In this document: one piece after another, positions 43,403-51,963 of the stretch | How the letters are laid out: every line of letters starts with the position of its first letter | How positions within the stretch are numbered: the first letter of the stretch is position 1 | Origin: Streptomyces marianii | Lineage (GTDB): Bacteria > Actinomycetota > Actinomycetes > Streptomycetales > Streptomycetaceae | Reading direction: 5' to 3' | Length of the DNA stretch: 64,000 bases | Assembly: GCF_005795905.1 (NCBI RefSeq) | Contig: NZ_VAWE01000001.1 | Coordinates: 8,249,501-8,313,500 of the forward strand | The notes under the pieces: generated by a model | Told to the model about the DNA's origin: nothing | Databases searched by the model: none | Seen by the model: the letters and a program-made list of their open reading frames with translations, nothing else | Made by a program: the position numbers and the translations under genes

Positions 43403-43957
43403 ATGGCTCGACATTCGGTGACCTTGAGCAGAATTGAGCTCGCAGACTGGCGAGCTGTCCACTCCTGGGCTTCCCTCGCCCAGGTCTGCCGCTTCCAGAC
43501 CTGGGGACCGAATACCGAAGAGCAGACGTGCGCGTTCGTGGCGGCTGCGGTCGAGGCCTGGTCGCACACACCTCAGCAGCGGTTCGCCTATATAGCCCGT
43601 TTCGATGGCGACGTCGTCGGCATCGGGGAGCTCCATGTCCGGAGCCGAGGACAACGTCAAGGCGAGATCACCTATGCGGTGCATCCTGGGGTCTGGGGAC
43701 AGGGCGTCGGAACGGCGATCGGCAAGGAACTACTGGCGCGAGGCTTCGAGGACCTCGAGCTCCACCGCATCTATGCCACCTGTGACCCTCGGAACCTCGG
43801 GTCGGCACGGGTACTCAGCAAGCTCGGCATGACACGAGAAGGACGTCATCGTCACACCGCGCTGATCCGGGACGGTTGGCGGGACTCCGAGATGTTCAGC
43901 ATCCTCGAAGACGAGTGGTGCGCAGTCACCCCGTCTTCTCGACCACCGCACGGATGA
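43403..43957 (+). CDS. GNAT-family acetyltransferase (RimJ/RimL type)
   Basis: ATG 43403. The 184-residue protein has the GNAT fold with motif A VHPGVWGQGVGTAIGKELLA and motif B IYATCDPRNLGSARVLSKLG, the latter typical of RimJ/RimL-like N-acetyltransferases. It transfers acetyl from acetyl-CoA to an amine or a protein N-terminus; the substrate is unknown. It starts just beyond the IS5 element. Confidence 0.85.
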   Translation: MARHSVTLSRIELADWRAVHSWASLAQVCRFQTWGPNTEEQTCAFVAAAVEAWSHTPQQRFAYIARFDGDVVGIGELHVRSRGQRQGEITYAVHPGVWGQGVGTAIGKELLARGFEDLELHRIYATCDPRNLGSARVLSKLGMTREGRHRHTALIRDGWRDSEMFSILEDEWCAVTPSSRPPHG

Positions 43958-44420
43958 CTCGTTCAACCTGGTTCACGTTCCCGTCTTCTTCGACCAGCGA
44001 AGCCTCAATCGACATCCTGCAGGGCATGCATGACCTGCGCGTTGTCGGGACCTGTCCCCGAGGAGTGGACACCTCTGAGCCCGGTCCCGCCAGGGGCCGG
44101 GGAGGAGGGATCTTTTGTGGTGATGGAGGTCTACTCGCCTGAGTTCAAGGCGGACGTTGGTCGTGCTCGAGCGCCACTGCGCCACCAGCTGACGATTCGA
44201 TGTGTTGCAGTGCCAGCTCGAAGGCGCGCCGAAGCTGATCAAGCGGGATCCGCAGAGGTTCGCTGTCCATGGGCTCATTTTGTCGATCAGGCGCCGCTGG
44301 ATCGAGCATCGCGCTGGCCAGGACCCGGCCTGGAGAGAGAACGACCACTGGACCGGCATAGTCCGCCACCAACTCGTCAAGGGCGGAGCGTCCCGGACGA
44401 CCCCGCGCTGATCGAGTACT
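43958..44420 (-). pseudogene. Unidentified decayed gene on the minus strand
   Basis: Coding-like readings appear in more than one frame: ALDELVADYAGPVVVLSPGR, LDQLRRAFELALQHIESSAG (44160-44400) and, nearer the left, IEASLVEEDGNVNQVERVIR then AVVEKTG ending at about 43935. They do not join in one frame and I recognise no family. It may be a broken gene or chance. Confidence 0.3.
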
Positions 44421-44633
44421 GGCGGGACCGCCGCCGCAGGAAAGCGCCACCGCCGCAGCAGGACGAGTCTTCTCCTGGCGGTCCGGCAGCAGAGGCTCTG
44501 TCCTCTCTGCGAGCAAGCGCTGATCGTCGGAGCCGAGTTCGAACCGGACAGCCCACGCGAGTGGATCAACTGGTTTGCGGCCGGCCCGGTTAATCGGTTG
44601 TGGACCTTCGGGATGGAGTGTCTGATCTCGGCT

Positions 44634-45500
44634 ATGACGATTGTGCTGGGTACGCCGACTGTCGACGGGGTACGCGAGGCCATGGCCGCGTTGCGGGAGT
44701 GGCAGTACGACGAAGCGCCGATGCAGTTGCATTCCGGGGACATCGGCTGGAACTACCGGTTCGGAACGGCCGAGACGGCCACGGTGGTCCGGACCTGGAG
44801 TCGGGACGGGCGGATTCTCGCGGTCGGGATGCTCGACTCGCCGACGCTGGTGCGGATGACGGTCGCTCCGGACGCTTTCCAGGACGAGGACTTGGCGCGG
44901 CGGCTCGTCGAGGACTTCTCGCTACCTGAGCGCGGCGTGCTGCCGGAAGGGGCGGTGTCCATCGAGGGGCCGCTGGGCCTGCTGCTCCACGACCTGCTGA
45001 GCAAGGAGGGCTGGGGCGTCGACGAGCCGTGGACGCCGCTTTTCCGGGACCTCACCGAGCCGGTGGAGGACCCCGGCGTGCGGATCAAGTCGATCGGCCC
45101 GGAGCAGGCGCAGGACTTCGCCGACGTCCTGCGGTCGGCGTTCAACACCTCGCGGCCTACGCGCGAGTACTGGCACGCGATGTCGGCGGGACCGTTCTAC
45201 GCCGACGCCCGCTGCCTGGGCGCCTATGACGACCAGGGCAGCGTGGCGGCGGTGGTGACGGTGTGGTCGGCCGGCCCGGGGAAGCCGGGGCTGGTCGAGC
45301 CGATGGGCGTCCACGAGGACCACCGTGGTCGCGGCTACGGCCGGGCGATCACTGTGGCCGGGGCGGCTGTGCTGCGGAAGATGGGCTCGTCGAGCGTACG
45401 TGTGTGCACGCCGAGTTCCAACGTCGGCGGCGTCGCCACGTACAAGGCGGCCGGGTTCGAGGTGCGGCCGGAGGTGCGAGACCGGATCCGGACGGCCTGA
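44634..45500 (+). CDS. GNAT-family acetyltransferase with extended N-terminal region
   Basis: About 288 residues from ATG 44634 (TTG 44598 and ATG 44613 also in frame). The C-terminal half is GNAT: motif A VEPMGVHEDHRGRGYGRAIT and motif B VCTPSSNVGGVATYKAAGF. The N-terminal half (1-140) looks like a degenerate GNAT repeat or substrate domain (EAMAALREWQYDEAPMQL; GDIGWNYRFG). The substrate is unknown. It stops about 110 bases before the decayed IS. Confidence 0.75.
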   Translation: MTIVLGTPTVDGVREAMAALREWQYDEAPMQLHSGDIGWNYRFGTAETATVVRTWSRDGRILAVGMLDSPTLVRMTVAPDAFQDEDLARRLVEDFSLPERGVLPEGAVSIEGPLGLLLHDLLSKEGWGVDEPWTPLFRDLTEPVEDPGVRIKSIGPEQAQDFADVLRSAFNTSRPTREYWHAMSAGPFYADARCLGAYDDQGSVAAVVTVWSAGPGKPGLVEPMGVHEDHRGRGYGRAITVAGAAVLRKMGSSSVRVCTPSSNVGGVATYKAAGFEVRPEVRDRIRTA

Positions 45501-45608
45501 CGCTGGGGCTGCTCGGTAAGGCGGCAGCCTGGGGCGCAGCTCGTCTGGCAGGTGCGGGTTTCCGGTTTCTCATTCGCCGTCGCGGGTTGCGCTCGTACGC
45601 TCCGGCGC

Positions 45609-46084
45609 ATGGCGGACCCCGAGGTGCATGAGCGGATCACCGCGCGCCGCGCGGAGCTGGATGAACTCGAAGAGCAACTGGGCAAGCAGCTGTCCGAGGT
45701 GCGGGCCGAGCGGGCCGAGCGGGACGAGCTGGCTGTGGCGGTGGGGGTGTGGCAGCGGATGAGCGAGCAGCTCGCCGATGAGCGGGCAACGGCCGGGTCG
45801 CCGGTGGTGCAGGTGGCGGGCCGGGCGGTGTGGCTGGTCCCGGACCGGGCGTCAAGCGGGACGAGCTGGCTGTGGCGGTGGGGGTGTGGCAGCGGATGAG
45901 CGAGCAGCTCGCCGATGAGCGGGCAACGGCCGGGTCGCCGGTGGTGCAGGTGGCGGGCCGGGCGGTGTGGCTGGTCCCGGACCGGGCGTCAGGGGTGGAC
46001 GAGTCCGCGCTGCCGGCGGACTACCAGCGCATCCTGTCCGCCGTGCGGCAGGCCGGCGGGCCGGTCGAATGCCACGCCTGCTCG
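45609..46084 (+). pseudogene. Broken IS accessory gene (coiled coil/winged helix)
   Basis: From ATG 45609 it reads HERITARRAELDELEEQLGK, then AERAERDELAVAVGVWQRMS and VAGRAVWLVPDRAS, aligned with the intact 63311-63763 gene. An exact 137-bp tandem duplication (45718-45991) then throws the frame; the second copy continues with ALPADYQRILSAVRQAGGPV and is cut off at 46062, where transposase sequence takes over. Confidence 0.8.
45718..45991 (+). repeat. Exact 137-bp tandem duplication
   Basis: Copies 45718-45854 and 45855-45991 are identical over the full 137 bases. The length is not a multiple of three, so it frameshifts the IS accessory gene it lies in. Confidence 0.9.
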
Positions 46085-46490
46085 TGATCGCACTCACCGA
46101 CGATCGCGGCCGGCTGCTCTGGGTCTCCGCCGCCCGACCCGGACGCACCTCGGAGATCACCGCCTGCCGGCACGACCACCTCACCGCCCACCTGCGCGGG
46201 GCCGGCCTCGGCGCCATCGCCGACCTGGGCTGCATCGGCCCGGACGACAACGACGACCCGGACGACGACCCGGCAGTGATCACCGGCTACAAGGCCGCCC
46301 GCAACCGACCCCTGACCCCCGGCCAGAAACTGTCGAACACGGTACTGGCCGCCGTCCGTGCCCCGGTCGAGCACGGGTTCGCCCACCTCAAGAACTGGCG
46401 CGTCCTCACCAAGCTCCGCACCGACCCGAAGTCGGCGACCGCCCTGTCAGGGCCCTGGTGGTGCTGACCAACCGCGAAATCGCCCGCTGA
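46065..46490 (+). pseudogene. IS5-type transposase C-terminal remnant
   Basis: The plus strand reads LLVIALTDDRGRLLWVSAARP, GLGAIADLGCIGPDD, VITGYKAARNRPLTPGQKLS and APVEHGFAHLKNWRVLTKLR, then shifts frame to end ALVVLTNREIAR (stop 46488-46490). This is the C-terminal half of a DDE_Tnp_4/IS5-like transposase. It is joined directly to the truncated accessory gene, so the intervening ~0.5-0.6 kb has been deleted. Confidence 0.75.
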
Positions 46491-46572
46491 CCGATGATCT
46501 TCGCGAGAGGCATCCGCCCACGATCAGCCCGAGAATCCCGAAGACGACTCACGCCAGACCCTGACCTGCGAC

Positions 46573-46592
46573 TTCACGATGCACACTGCTCA
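46573..46592 (-). repeat. Terminal inverted repeat (right end) of the 45.6-kb IS
   Basis: Reverse complement of TGAGCAGTGTGCATCGTGAA, identical over 20 bp to the left end of the IS at 63100-63119, and followed inward on both by a GCA(C/G)GTCAG block. It overlaps the 3' end of the tetR gene and supplies its stop codon. Confidence 0.85.
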
Positions 46593-47164
46593 GTGATGGC
46601 TGCGCGCAACAACTTGGCCATCGATCGGCCGGCCACCCGCAGCGGTTCCGGATCACGGGCAGCCCGGCTGAGCATGAAAGCCCCCTCCAGCATCATGACC
46701 ATCGAGTAGGCGAGGGACTGCGCCGTCTTCGGTTCGGTCACCCAGCAACCGAACCACCGCGTCGCCGTGCCGACCCACTCCTCGAAAACCTCCGCCGTCG
46801 CGACCCGCAACACCTCATTGCTGCTCGCCACTTCCAAGGCCACCGTCCCGATCGGGCACGCGTCGGCATAGCCGGCCGCTGCAAGGTCCTCCGCGGCCGC
46901 TTCGAATGCGCGTACGAGGGACTCCACCGGGTCCGGCACGCTGTCCAGCAGAGCCAGGACCATTCGGCCGTACTCGGTTCCGGACCTGCGGATCATGTCC
47001 TCGGCCAGTTGCTGCTTGCCACCGGGGAAGAAGTGGTAGATCGAGCCGAACGGTGCGTCCGCCTCTGCCGCGATCCGTTTCAGGCCGGTGGCCGAGTAGC
47101 CGTGTCGGCGGAACAGCACCGTGGCGGCACCCTGGATCCTGGCTCGCGTGTCCGACTGCCCCAT
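46574..47164 (-). CDS. TetR-family regulator (LmrA/YxaF-like), 3' end supplied by an IS
   Basis: The 196-residue protein starts at ATG 47164 after GGAAGG. The helix-turn-helix is at about 8-55 (AATVLFRRHGYSATGLKRIA, AEADAPFGSIYHFFPGGKQQ) and the C-terminal domain is of the LmrA/YxaF type (CPIGTVALEVASSNE). The last five residues (EQCAS) and the stop lie inside the terminal repeat of the neighbouring IS, so the natural C-terminus was replaced. The core fold seems complete. It diverges from an alpha/beta-hydrolase gene with a matching operator between. Confidence 0.88.
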   Translation of the reverse strand: MGQSDTRARIQGAATVLFRRHGYSATGLKRIAAEADAPFGSIYHFFPGGKQQLAEDMIRRSGTEYGRMVLALLDSVPDPVESLVRAFEAAAEDLAAAGYADACPIGTVALEVASSNEVLRVATAEVFEEWVGTATRWFGCWVTEPKTAQSLAYSMVMMLEGAFMLSRAARDPEPLRVAGRSMAKLLRAAITEQCAS

Positions 47165-47197
47165 TGCCTTCCACCCCTTTCCCCTCCAAGATTACAG

Positions 47198-47209
47198 TAG
47201 AACGATCTA
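47198..47209. promoter_or_regulatory. Candidate TetR operator
   Basis: TAGAACGATCTA is a near-palindrome with TAGA/TCTA ends around a central CG-containing core, reminiscent of LmrA/YxaF sites (ATAGAC...GTCTAT). It lies between the divergent tetR and hydrolase genes, 18 bases before the hydrolase start. Confidence 0.55.
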
Positions 47210-47226
47210 TCAAGTAGGGGGTTGGG

Positions 47227-48084
47227 ATGCCGAGAATCGAGTTGTCGTCCGGACCGATCGACTACCAGGACACCGGTGGTGAGGGGCCTGTACTGGTGTT
47301 CGGCCACGGTCTACCGATGAACGAGACCCAGTGGCGCAAGGTGGTCCCGCTGCTGGGCGGATACCGCTGCGTCCTGCCCACGCTGCCTCTGGGTGGTCAC
47401 CGTCAGCCGATGAACCGGGATGCCGACCTGTCCCAGCGCGGTGTTGCCCGGCTCCTGGGCGAGTTCATCGAGGGGCTCGGTCTGGGTCAGGTGACCCTCG
47501 TACTCAATGACTGGGGCGGGGGCCAGTTCCTGGTGTCGGAAGGGCAGTACCGGCAAATTGCGCGCCTGGTACTGGTGGCCTGTGAGGCCTTCGACAACTT
47601 TCCCCCAGGGCCGGCCAAGGCCATGGCGCAGGTGTGCAGGGTTCCCGGCGGCGTCTGGCTCCTGACGCGCCTCATGCGCGTTCCCGCCTTCCGCCACAGC
47701 CGGGGCGGATACGGCGGGATGAGCCTGCGTGGGGTCCCCGACGAGATCATGGACGACTGGTTCGCTCCCGCCACCCGCAGCAGGGCCATCCGCCGGGACT
47801 TCGCCAAATTCGCCACCGGGGCACCCGGACGGAAGACCTTGCTCGCCTGGAGCGAGCGACTGCGCGACTTCGACCGCCCGGTACTGGTCGTCTGGGCGAC
47901 CGAGGACCGGTTGATGCCGCGTGAGCACGGCCCCCGGCTGGCCGAGCTGTACCCGCAGGGCCGACTGATCGAGATCGCCGACTCGTCCACCCTCATCCCC
48001 GAGGACCAACCCGAACGACTCGTCCAAGTACTCACCGACTTCCTGGTCCAAACCGGAGCAGAGCCAGTCCGACACGACTCCTGA
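47227..48084 (+). CDS. Alpha/beta hydrolase with Asp nucleophile and no visible catalytic His
   Basis: ATG 47227 with a G-rich upstream. The 285-residue protein has the fold of haloalkane dehalogenase/epoxide hydrolase relatives: FGHGLPMNETQW, nucleophile elbow VLNDWGGGQ with Asp95, acid region VVWATEDRLMP and a C-terminal segment DSSTLIPEDQPERL. In dehalogenases the last segment carries the catalytic His (GHF..ED), but here Ser-Thr-Leu stands in its place. It is thus either a non-hydrolytic member or uses another base. It is likely repressed by the divergent TetR protein. Confidence 0.8.
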   Translation: MPRIELSSGPIDYQDTGGEGPVLVFGHGLPMNETQWRKVVPLLGGYRCVLPTLPLGGHRQPMNRDADLSQRGVARLLGEFIEGLGLGQVTLVLNDWGGGQFLVSEGQYRQIARLVLVACEAFDNFPPGPAKAMAQVCRVPGGVWLLTRLMRVPAFRHSRGGYGGMSLRGVPDEIMDDWFAPATRSRAIRRDFAKFATGAPGRKTLLAWSERLRDFDRPVLVVWATEDRLMPREHGPRLAELYPQGRLIEIADSSTLIPEDQPERLVQVLTDFLVQTGAEPVRHDS

Positions 48085-48619
48085 GCGCGGGAGCGGCAGT
48101 CGGATCCGACCGCCACCACCGCCCTCCCGCCAGGGTCGAAGCTGCAAGTCGGGCCGGTGCCGCTTGGCGCCCGGGGAAGTGACGCATTGGATCACCCGAC
48201 AGCGCCGGCTCGTGCACCTGCACCGGGCCGGATGTCTCGTCCCCATCAGCCTCACCAGACCGCCCGTCCCCCATCGCCCCAGAGAGCTCGCGGCTTGCGA
48301 TCTTCGCTCCTGGTGACAGAGAGGCTGCCGAATGAGCATTTGTGACAAGCCGCGTGCCTCACTGGTGACAATCAGCCTGCTTCCCCCCGGTCCCGTTCAC
48401 CAGCTCAACCAGCTCTGCTGGTGACAACTACCGCGCTTCGGCTCACTGGGGTCGGGTGGCTGTCCTACTCCGGAGGTGGCGTCACGAGCTTCGTAGCGCG
48501 GGGTCGACGTCCGCTGGGTCAGGGCGGCAGGTCGCGGTCGAGCAGGCCGCTCATTTCGATGGCCGCCCGGCTGAGGAACGGCAACACCCCGGCCGTCGTC
48601 GTTGCCCCGGACTGCACGA
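48085..48619. other. Intergenic region with four TGGTGACA-like repeats
   Basis: About 535 bases between convergent genes. TGGTGACA(A) or TTGTGACAA occurs at 48311, 48340, 48363 and 48419. Multiple short terminal repeats of this kind are typical of IS21-family ends, so an IS end remnant is possible. No gene. Confidence 0.4.
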
Positions 48620-49537
48620 TCACGTGGCGGCGATGAAGCGGTTCACGATTTCCGCGAGCTCGGCCCCCCGGTCCTCCTGGAGAAAGTGCCCGCCTCCCTC
48701 GACCGTCGCGTGGTCCTGGCCCTGACAGCCGGGGACGAGCTTGAGGAAGACTTGATCAGCGCCGCGGGTGATCGGGTCGTGGTCGCTGAAAGCACACAGG
48801 ACGGGCTTGTCGAACTCCTGAAGGGCCCGCCACGCGCGGCGATTGGACTCCGAGGCCGGATCATCGGCGGACACCGGCACCAACACGGGGAACTGGCGCA
48901 CTCCTTCCTTGAACGTCTCGTCGGGAAACGGAGCGTTGTAGGCAGCGATGACCTCAGGAGGAAGATCGGTACGGCACCCGCCGTCCACGATCTCCCCCAC
49001 CCTCAATTCCGGGGTGTTCTGGCTGAAGTCACGCCATGCGAGGAACGCCTCTCCCGGATCGCGGTCTCCGGTCGGCAGGAAGGTGTTGGCCACGACTAGA
49101 CGGCTGAAGCGGTCCGGGTGCTCCGCCACCAGGCGCAGGCCGATGAGCCCGCCCCAGTCCTGACACACCAGCGTGATTCGGCGCAGGTCAAGCCGGTCGA
49201 GTACGGTCTCGCGCACCCAGTCCACATGACGCTGGTAGGTGTACTCCGAGCGCGGTGTCGGCTTGTCCGACTTGCCGAAGCCGACTAGGTCGGGCGCGAT
49301 GCACCGGTGACCTGCCCCGGCGAGGACAGGGATCATGTGCCGGTACAGGTACGACCACGACGGCTCGCCGTGCAGCAGCAGCACGGTCTCGCCGGAGGCG
49401 CTGGTCCCTTCGTCCACGTAGTGGACCCGCAGCGTGTCACCGCTGCCGTCGCCAGCCGCCACTTCGGTGTAGGAGGGGGCGAAGGGGTAGTCCGGCAGGT
49501 CGCTGAATCGATCGTCAGGTGTCCGCAGGATTCGCAT
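48620..49537 (-). CDS. Haloalkane dehalogenase (HLD-I, DhlA-like)
   Basis: The 305-residue enzyme has the complete set of DhlA-type residues: HGEP (56-59) with Trp61, nucleophile Asp127 followed by Trp128 (VCQDWGG), an acid in FSDHDPITRG (Asp252 or Asp254) and His284 in GGGHFLQED. Asp127 would attack a C-halogen bond, and Trp128 plus a cap-domain Trp (W168 in LAWRDF) would hold the halide. Length and motif order match DhlA/DhmA. It is cytoplasmic. No halo-acid dehalogenase or other pathway gene is adjacent, so the natural substrate is unknown. Confidence 0.88.
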   Translation of the reverse strand: MRILRTPDDRFSDLPDYPFAPSYTEVAAGDGSGDTLRVHYVDEGTSASGETVLLLHGEPSWSYLYRHMIPVLAGAGHRCIAPDLVGFGKSDKPTPRSEYTYQRHVDWVRETVLDRLDLRRITLVCQDWGGLIGLRLVAEHPDRFSRLVVANTFLPTGDRDPGEAFLAWRDFSQNTPELRVGEIVDGGCRTDLPPEVIAAYNAPFPDETFKEGVRQFPVLVPVSADDPASESNRRAWRALQEFDKPVLCAFSDHDPITRGADQVFLKLVPGCQGQDHATVEGGGHFLQEDRGAELAEIVNRFIAAT

Positions 49538-49574
49538 GACGCAACTCTATCCTCGCGCTTTCACGAGGCGGCGT

Positions 49575-49695
49575 CGCCCTTGACGGCCCGAACGAGGCGG
49601 ACGGCAGCTGCTGCCATGTGCCGCTCGACGTGGCCGCGAACACGATCGCGGCCAGCGCTCCCCGCGGACCTGCGCGGTGGTCCTCGTCCTGCATG
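49575..49695 (-). pseudogene. IS5-type transposase fragment
   Basis: The minus strand reads GALAAIVFAATSSGTWQQLP then SASFGPSRATPPRE, like the N-terminal LAAIVFVATSGCTWRQLPP.FGPSWATVYRRF of IS5-family transposases. About 40 residues only. Confidence 0.5.
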
Positions 49696-49789
49696 GTTCG
49701 GCCGGTCCGTGCCCTCGAAGCTGACCTCGGCGTCGGTCTCCTCCAGGCGCTCGGCCATCTGTTCCCAGGGGGGCGAGCGCGGCGACCGG

Positions 49790-50017
49790 TGCCGAAGATC
49801 CTGCTGGTCGTCGCGGTCGGGGCCGTCGCCAACATCTTCGGCAGCAAGAACGCCGGCTGGGCCATCATGGCCGCAGGGTTGATCGGGCCGACAGCGGCTC
49901 TGATCTGGCACATGGTCCCCAGGGAGCGGCCCGATTCCTTCATCATCGTCCCGCTCGGGGGCCCTGGTGCTGTTCACGCTCCTGTTCGTCCTCAATGAGG
50001 GGTTCCCCGGAACCTGA
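49790..50017 (+). pseudogene. Membrane-protein remnant
   Basis: The plus strand reads KILLVVAVGAVANIFGSKNA, GWAIMAAGLIGPTAALIWHM and VPRERPDSFIIVPLG, two or three hydrophobic segments. It then needs a one-base shift to continue as VLFTLLFVLNEGFPGT and stop at 50015-50017. I do not recognise the family. It may have been the membrane partner of the ABC ATPase pseudogene that follows. Confidence 0.4.
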
Positions 50018-50076
50018 CATGGCACGACAGGACACATGCCGGATGGACTGGGGCAACACACAATGACGACAGGCGA

Positions 50077-50990
50077 GTTCTCGCCGAGGCACGAGGCCTG
50101 CGGCGCTCGTTCGCAAACAGAACCGTCCTTCAGGACGTGTCCCTGACCCTGCGCGCGGGTGAGGTGACCGGCTTCGTCGGCGCGAACGGCGCGGGCAAGA
50201 CCACGACCATCAGACTGATGCTGCAACTCGCCCGCGGTGAAGGAAGCACGCTCTTCCTCGGATGCCCGTTGCACGCGTGGGGATCGCCGGCGAAGGTCGT
50301 CGGGGCCGTCCTCGGTGGCGTCGCCGGCCAACCCCAGGCACCGGGTGCGCTCACATCTGAGGATGGTGGCCGCCGGCTGCGGAGCGCCGGACAGCCGCGT
50401 CGACGAACTGCTCGAGAAGGTGGACTCACCGTCGCGGCCGAACTGAGGCTCGCCCAGCTCTCCTTGGGCATGGCACAGCGCGTAGGAATCGCGCAGGCGT
50501 TGCTCGGTGGCCCGCGTGTACTCACCTGGACGAGCCGGCGAACGGGCTCGACCCGCACTCCATCCGCTGACTGCGACAGTTCCTGCGGGCTCAGGCGGAC
50601 GAAGGACGCGCCGTGCTCGTCTCCAGCCACCTCCTGGGAGAGATGAAGCAGCTGGCCGACAGCGTAGTGGTGCTCTCGCGGCCGTGTCGTCGCGGCCTCA
50701 CCTCTCACGGAGCTGCTGACACGGGCAAGCACCCGAAGCGTCGTCCTCGTACAGACTCCCGATACGGCCGCACTGGCCCGCCTGGTCGAGGACAGCGGAG
50801 GCCGACCGGAACCTGCCGGGGGTACGAGCGCACGCATCACGGGGATGGAACGGACCACGGTCGGCTCCCTGGCGGCGAAGGAACATCTGGAGCTGCACCG
50901 GCTCTCCGAGGAGACCCCATCACTGGAGGACTTCTACCTGTCCATCGCGGACCGGTCGCCACCGACCTGGTGCGCGGCGCAGCACGCACG
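50077..50990 (+). pseudogene. ABC-2 type (drug/antibiotic) transporter ATPase pseudogene
   Basis: Readable pieces in order: RGLRRSFANRTVLQDVSLTL, Walker A FVGANGAGKTTTIRLML, a signature region LAQLSLGMAQRVGIAQALLG, then in other frames LDEPANGLDP-like (DEPANGLDPHSIR, near 50528-50568) and VLVSSHLLGEMKQLADSVVV, and a C-terminal tail LEDFYLSIA. At least three frameshifts break it. Intact relatives pair with an ABC-2 permease for peptide or drug efflux. Confidence 0.75.
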
Positions 50991-51081
50991 ACATGGCTGA
51001 CGGTCAACGGACCACGTATGGCCTACACGGCGAAGTGCGCCGTCGGGTTCGCGGGTCGCTTCGGCGGTCCGGGTGGCGCAG

Positions 51082-51963
51082 TCAGCCCGTACCGGTCTCC
51101 ACGGCGTTCGCGGTGGAGTTGAGGCCCTTGTGGATCGCGCGGGCCACCGCTTCGGTGGTGGCGACTCCGGCGGCCATGGTCTTGTTGTCGTGGGTGAGCA
51201 CGGTGATGGTGTAGTCGTGGCCCCGGCCGGTGAAGGCGCCCAGGCCGTGTACCCGCCAGCCGTGCGTGGCGCGCGACAGCCAGCCGTTCTTGACATGAAA
51301 CACCGCGGAGCTCGGCGCGCCTGCCGGTGTACCCCAGCGCTGTGAGGCGACGACCTTGTTCATCAGCTTGAGAGCGTAGGCGCGCGCCCTGTCGCTGAGC
51401 ACGCTGTTCCTGCCCGTGATCAGATCCATCAGCTTCTGCTCGTCACCGGCCGTGATCTGGGTCAGGCCCCAGTGGCCGTTGCTTCCCGGCACCGTCCGGG
51501 TCATGTCCGCCGCCGACAGGAAGTTCTTGACCTTCGGCACTCCGAGCTGCCGCCACAGCGCGGTCGTCGCGTCGTTGTCCGACTTCGTGATCATCGCGGT
51601 CGCGAGTTCGGTCTCACGCGTGGTGAGGTGGCGGTTTTGCCTGTTCACGTCCCACAGCAGCGTCGCCAGGACGGTGACCTTGACGGTGCTGGCGGAGTCG
51701 AACTTCTGTTCCGCCCGCAGCGTGCACACCGTGTTCGTCGTGCGATCGTGCAGTGATACGGCAGTGACGGCCGTCCTGCCTCTGAGTGCGGTCGTGATGT
51801 CCCGCTGCAGCTTCGCGGCCAGCCCGGCCTTGTCCGAGCTGCACCTCACCCTCGGTGCCGCCGCGATGGCGTCCGCCGCCCCGGCCCCCACGACCACGGG
51901 AACGGCCGTTCCGGCGACGACTGCGGCAGCCAGGACGCGGCGGGATGCTCGTATATGCCCCAA
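51082..51963 (-). CDS. Exported class A beta-lactamase-like serine hydrolase (second copy)
   Basis: A 293-residue paralogue of the 31709-32647 protein. TTG 51963 is the likely start; a twin-Arg-containing signal (RASRRVLAAAVVAGTAVPVV) follows. The fold motifs are STVK (active Ser and Lys), SDN in TKSDNDATTALW and the K-x-G box in HVKNGWLSRATHGW. As in the first copy, KTG is replaced by KNG. Two Cys (RVRCSS and TVCTLR) could form a disulphide. It lies downstream of a broken ABC ATPase. Confidence 0.8.
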   Translation of the reverse strand: MGHIRASRRVLAAAVVAGTAVPVVVGAGAADAIAAAPRVRCSSDKAGLAAKLQRDITTALRGRTAVTAVSLHDRTTNTVCTLRAEQKFDSASTVKVTVLATLLWDVNRQNRHLTTRETELATAMITKSDNDATTALWRQLGVPKVKNFLSAADMTRTVPGSNGHWGLTQITAGDEQKLMDLITGRNSVLSDRARAYALKLMNKVVASQRWGTPAGAPSSAVFHVKNGWLSRATHGWRVHGLGAFTGRGHDYTITVLTHDNKTMAAGVATTEAVARAIHKGLNSTANAVETGTG

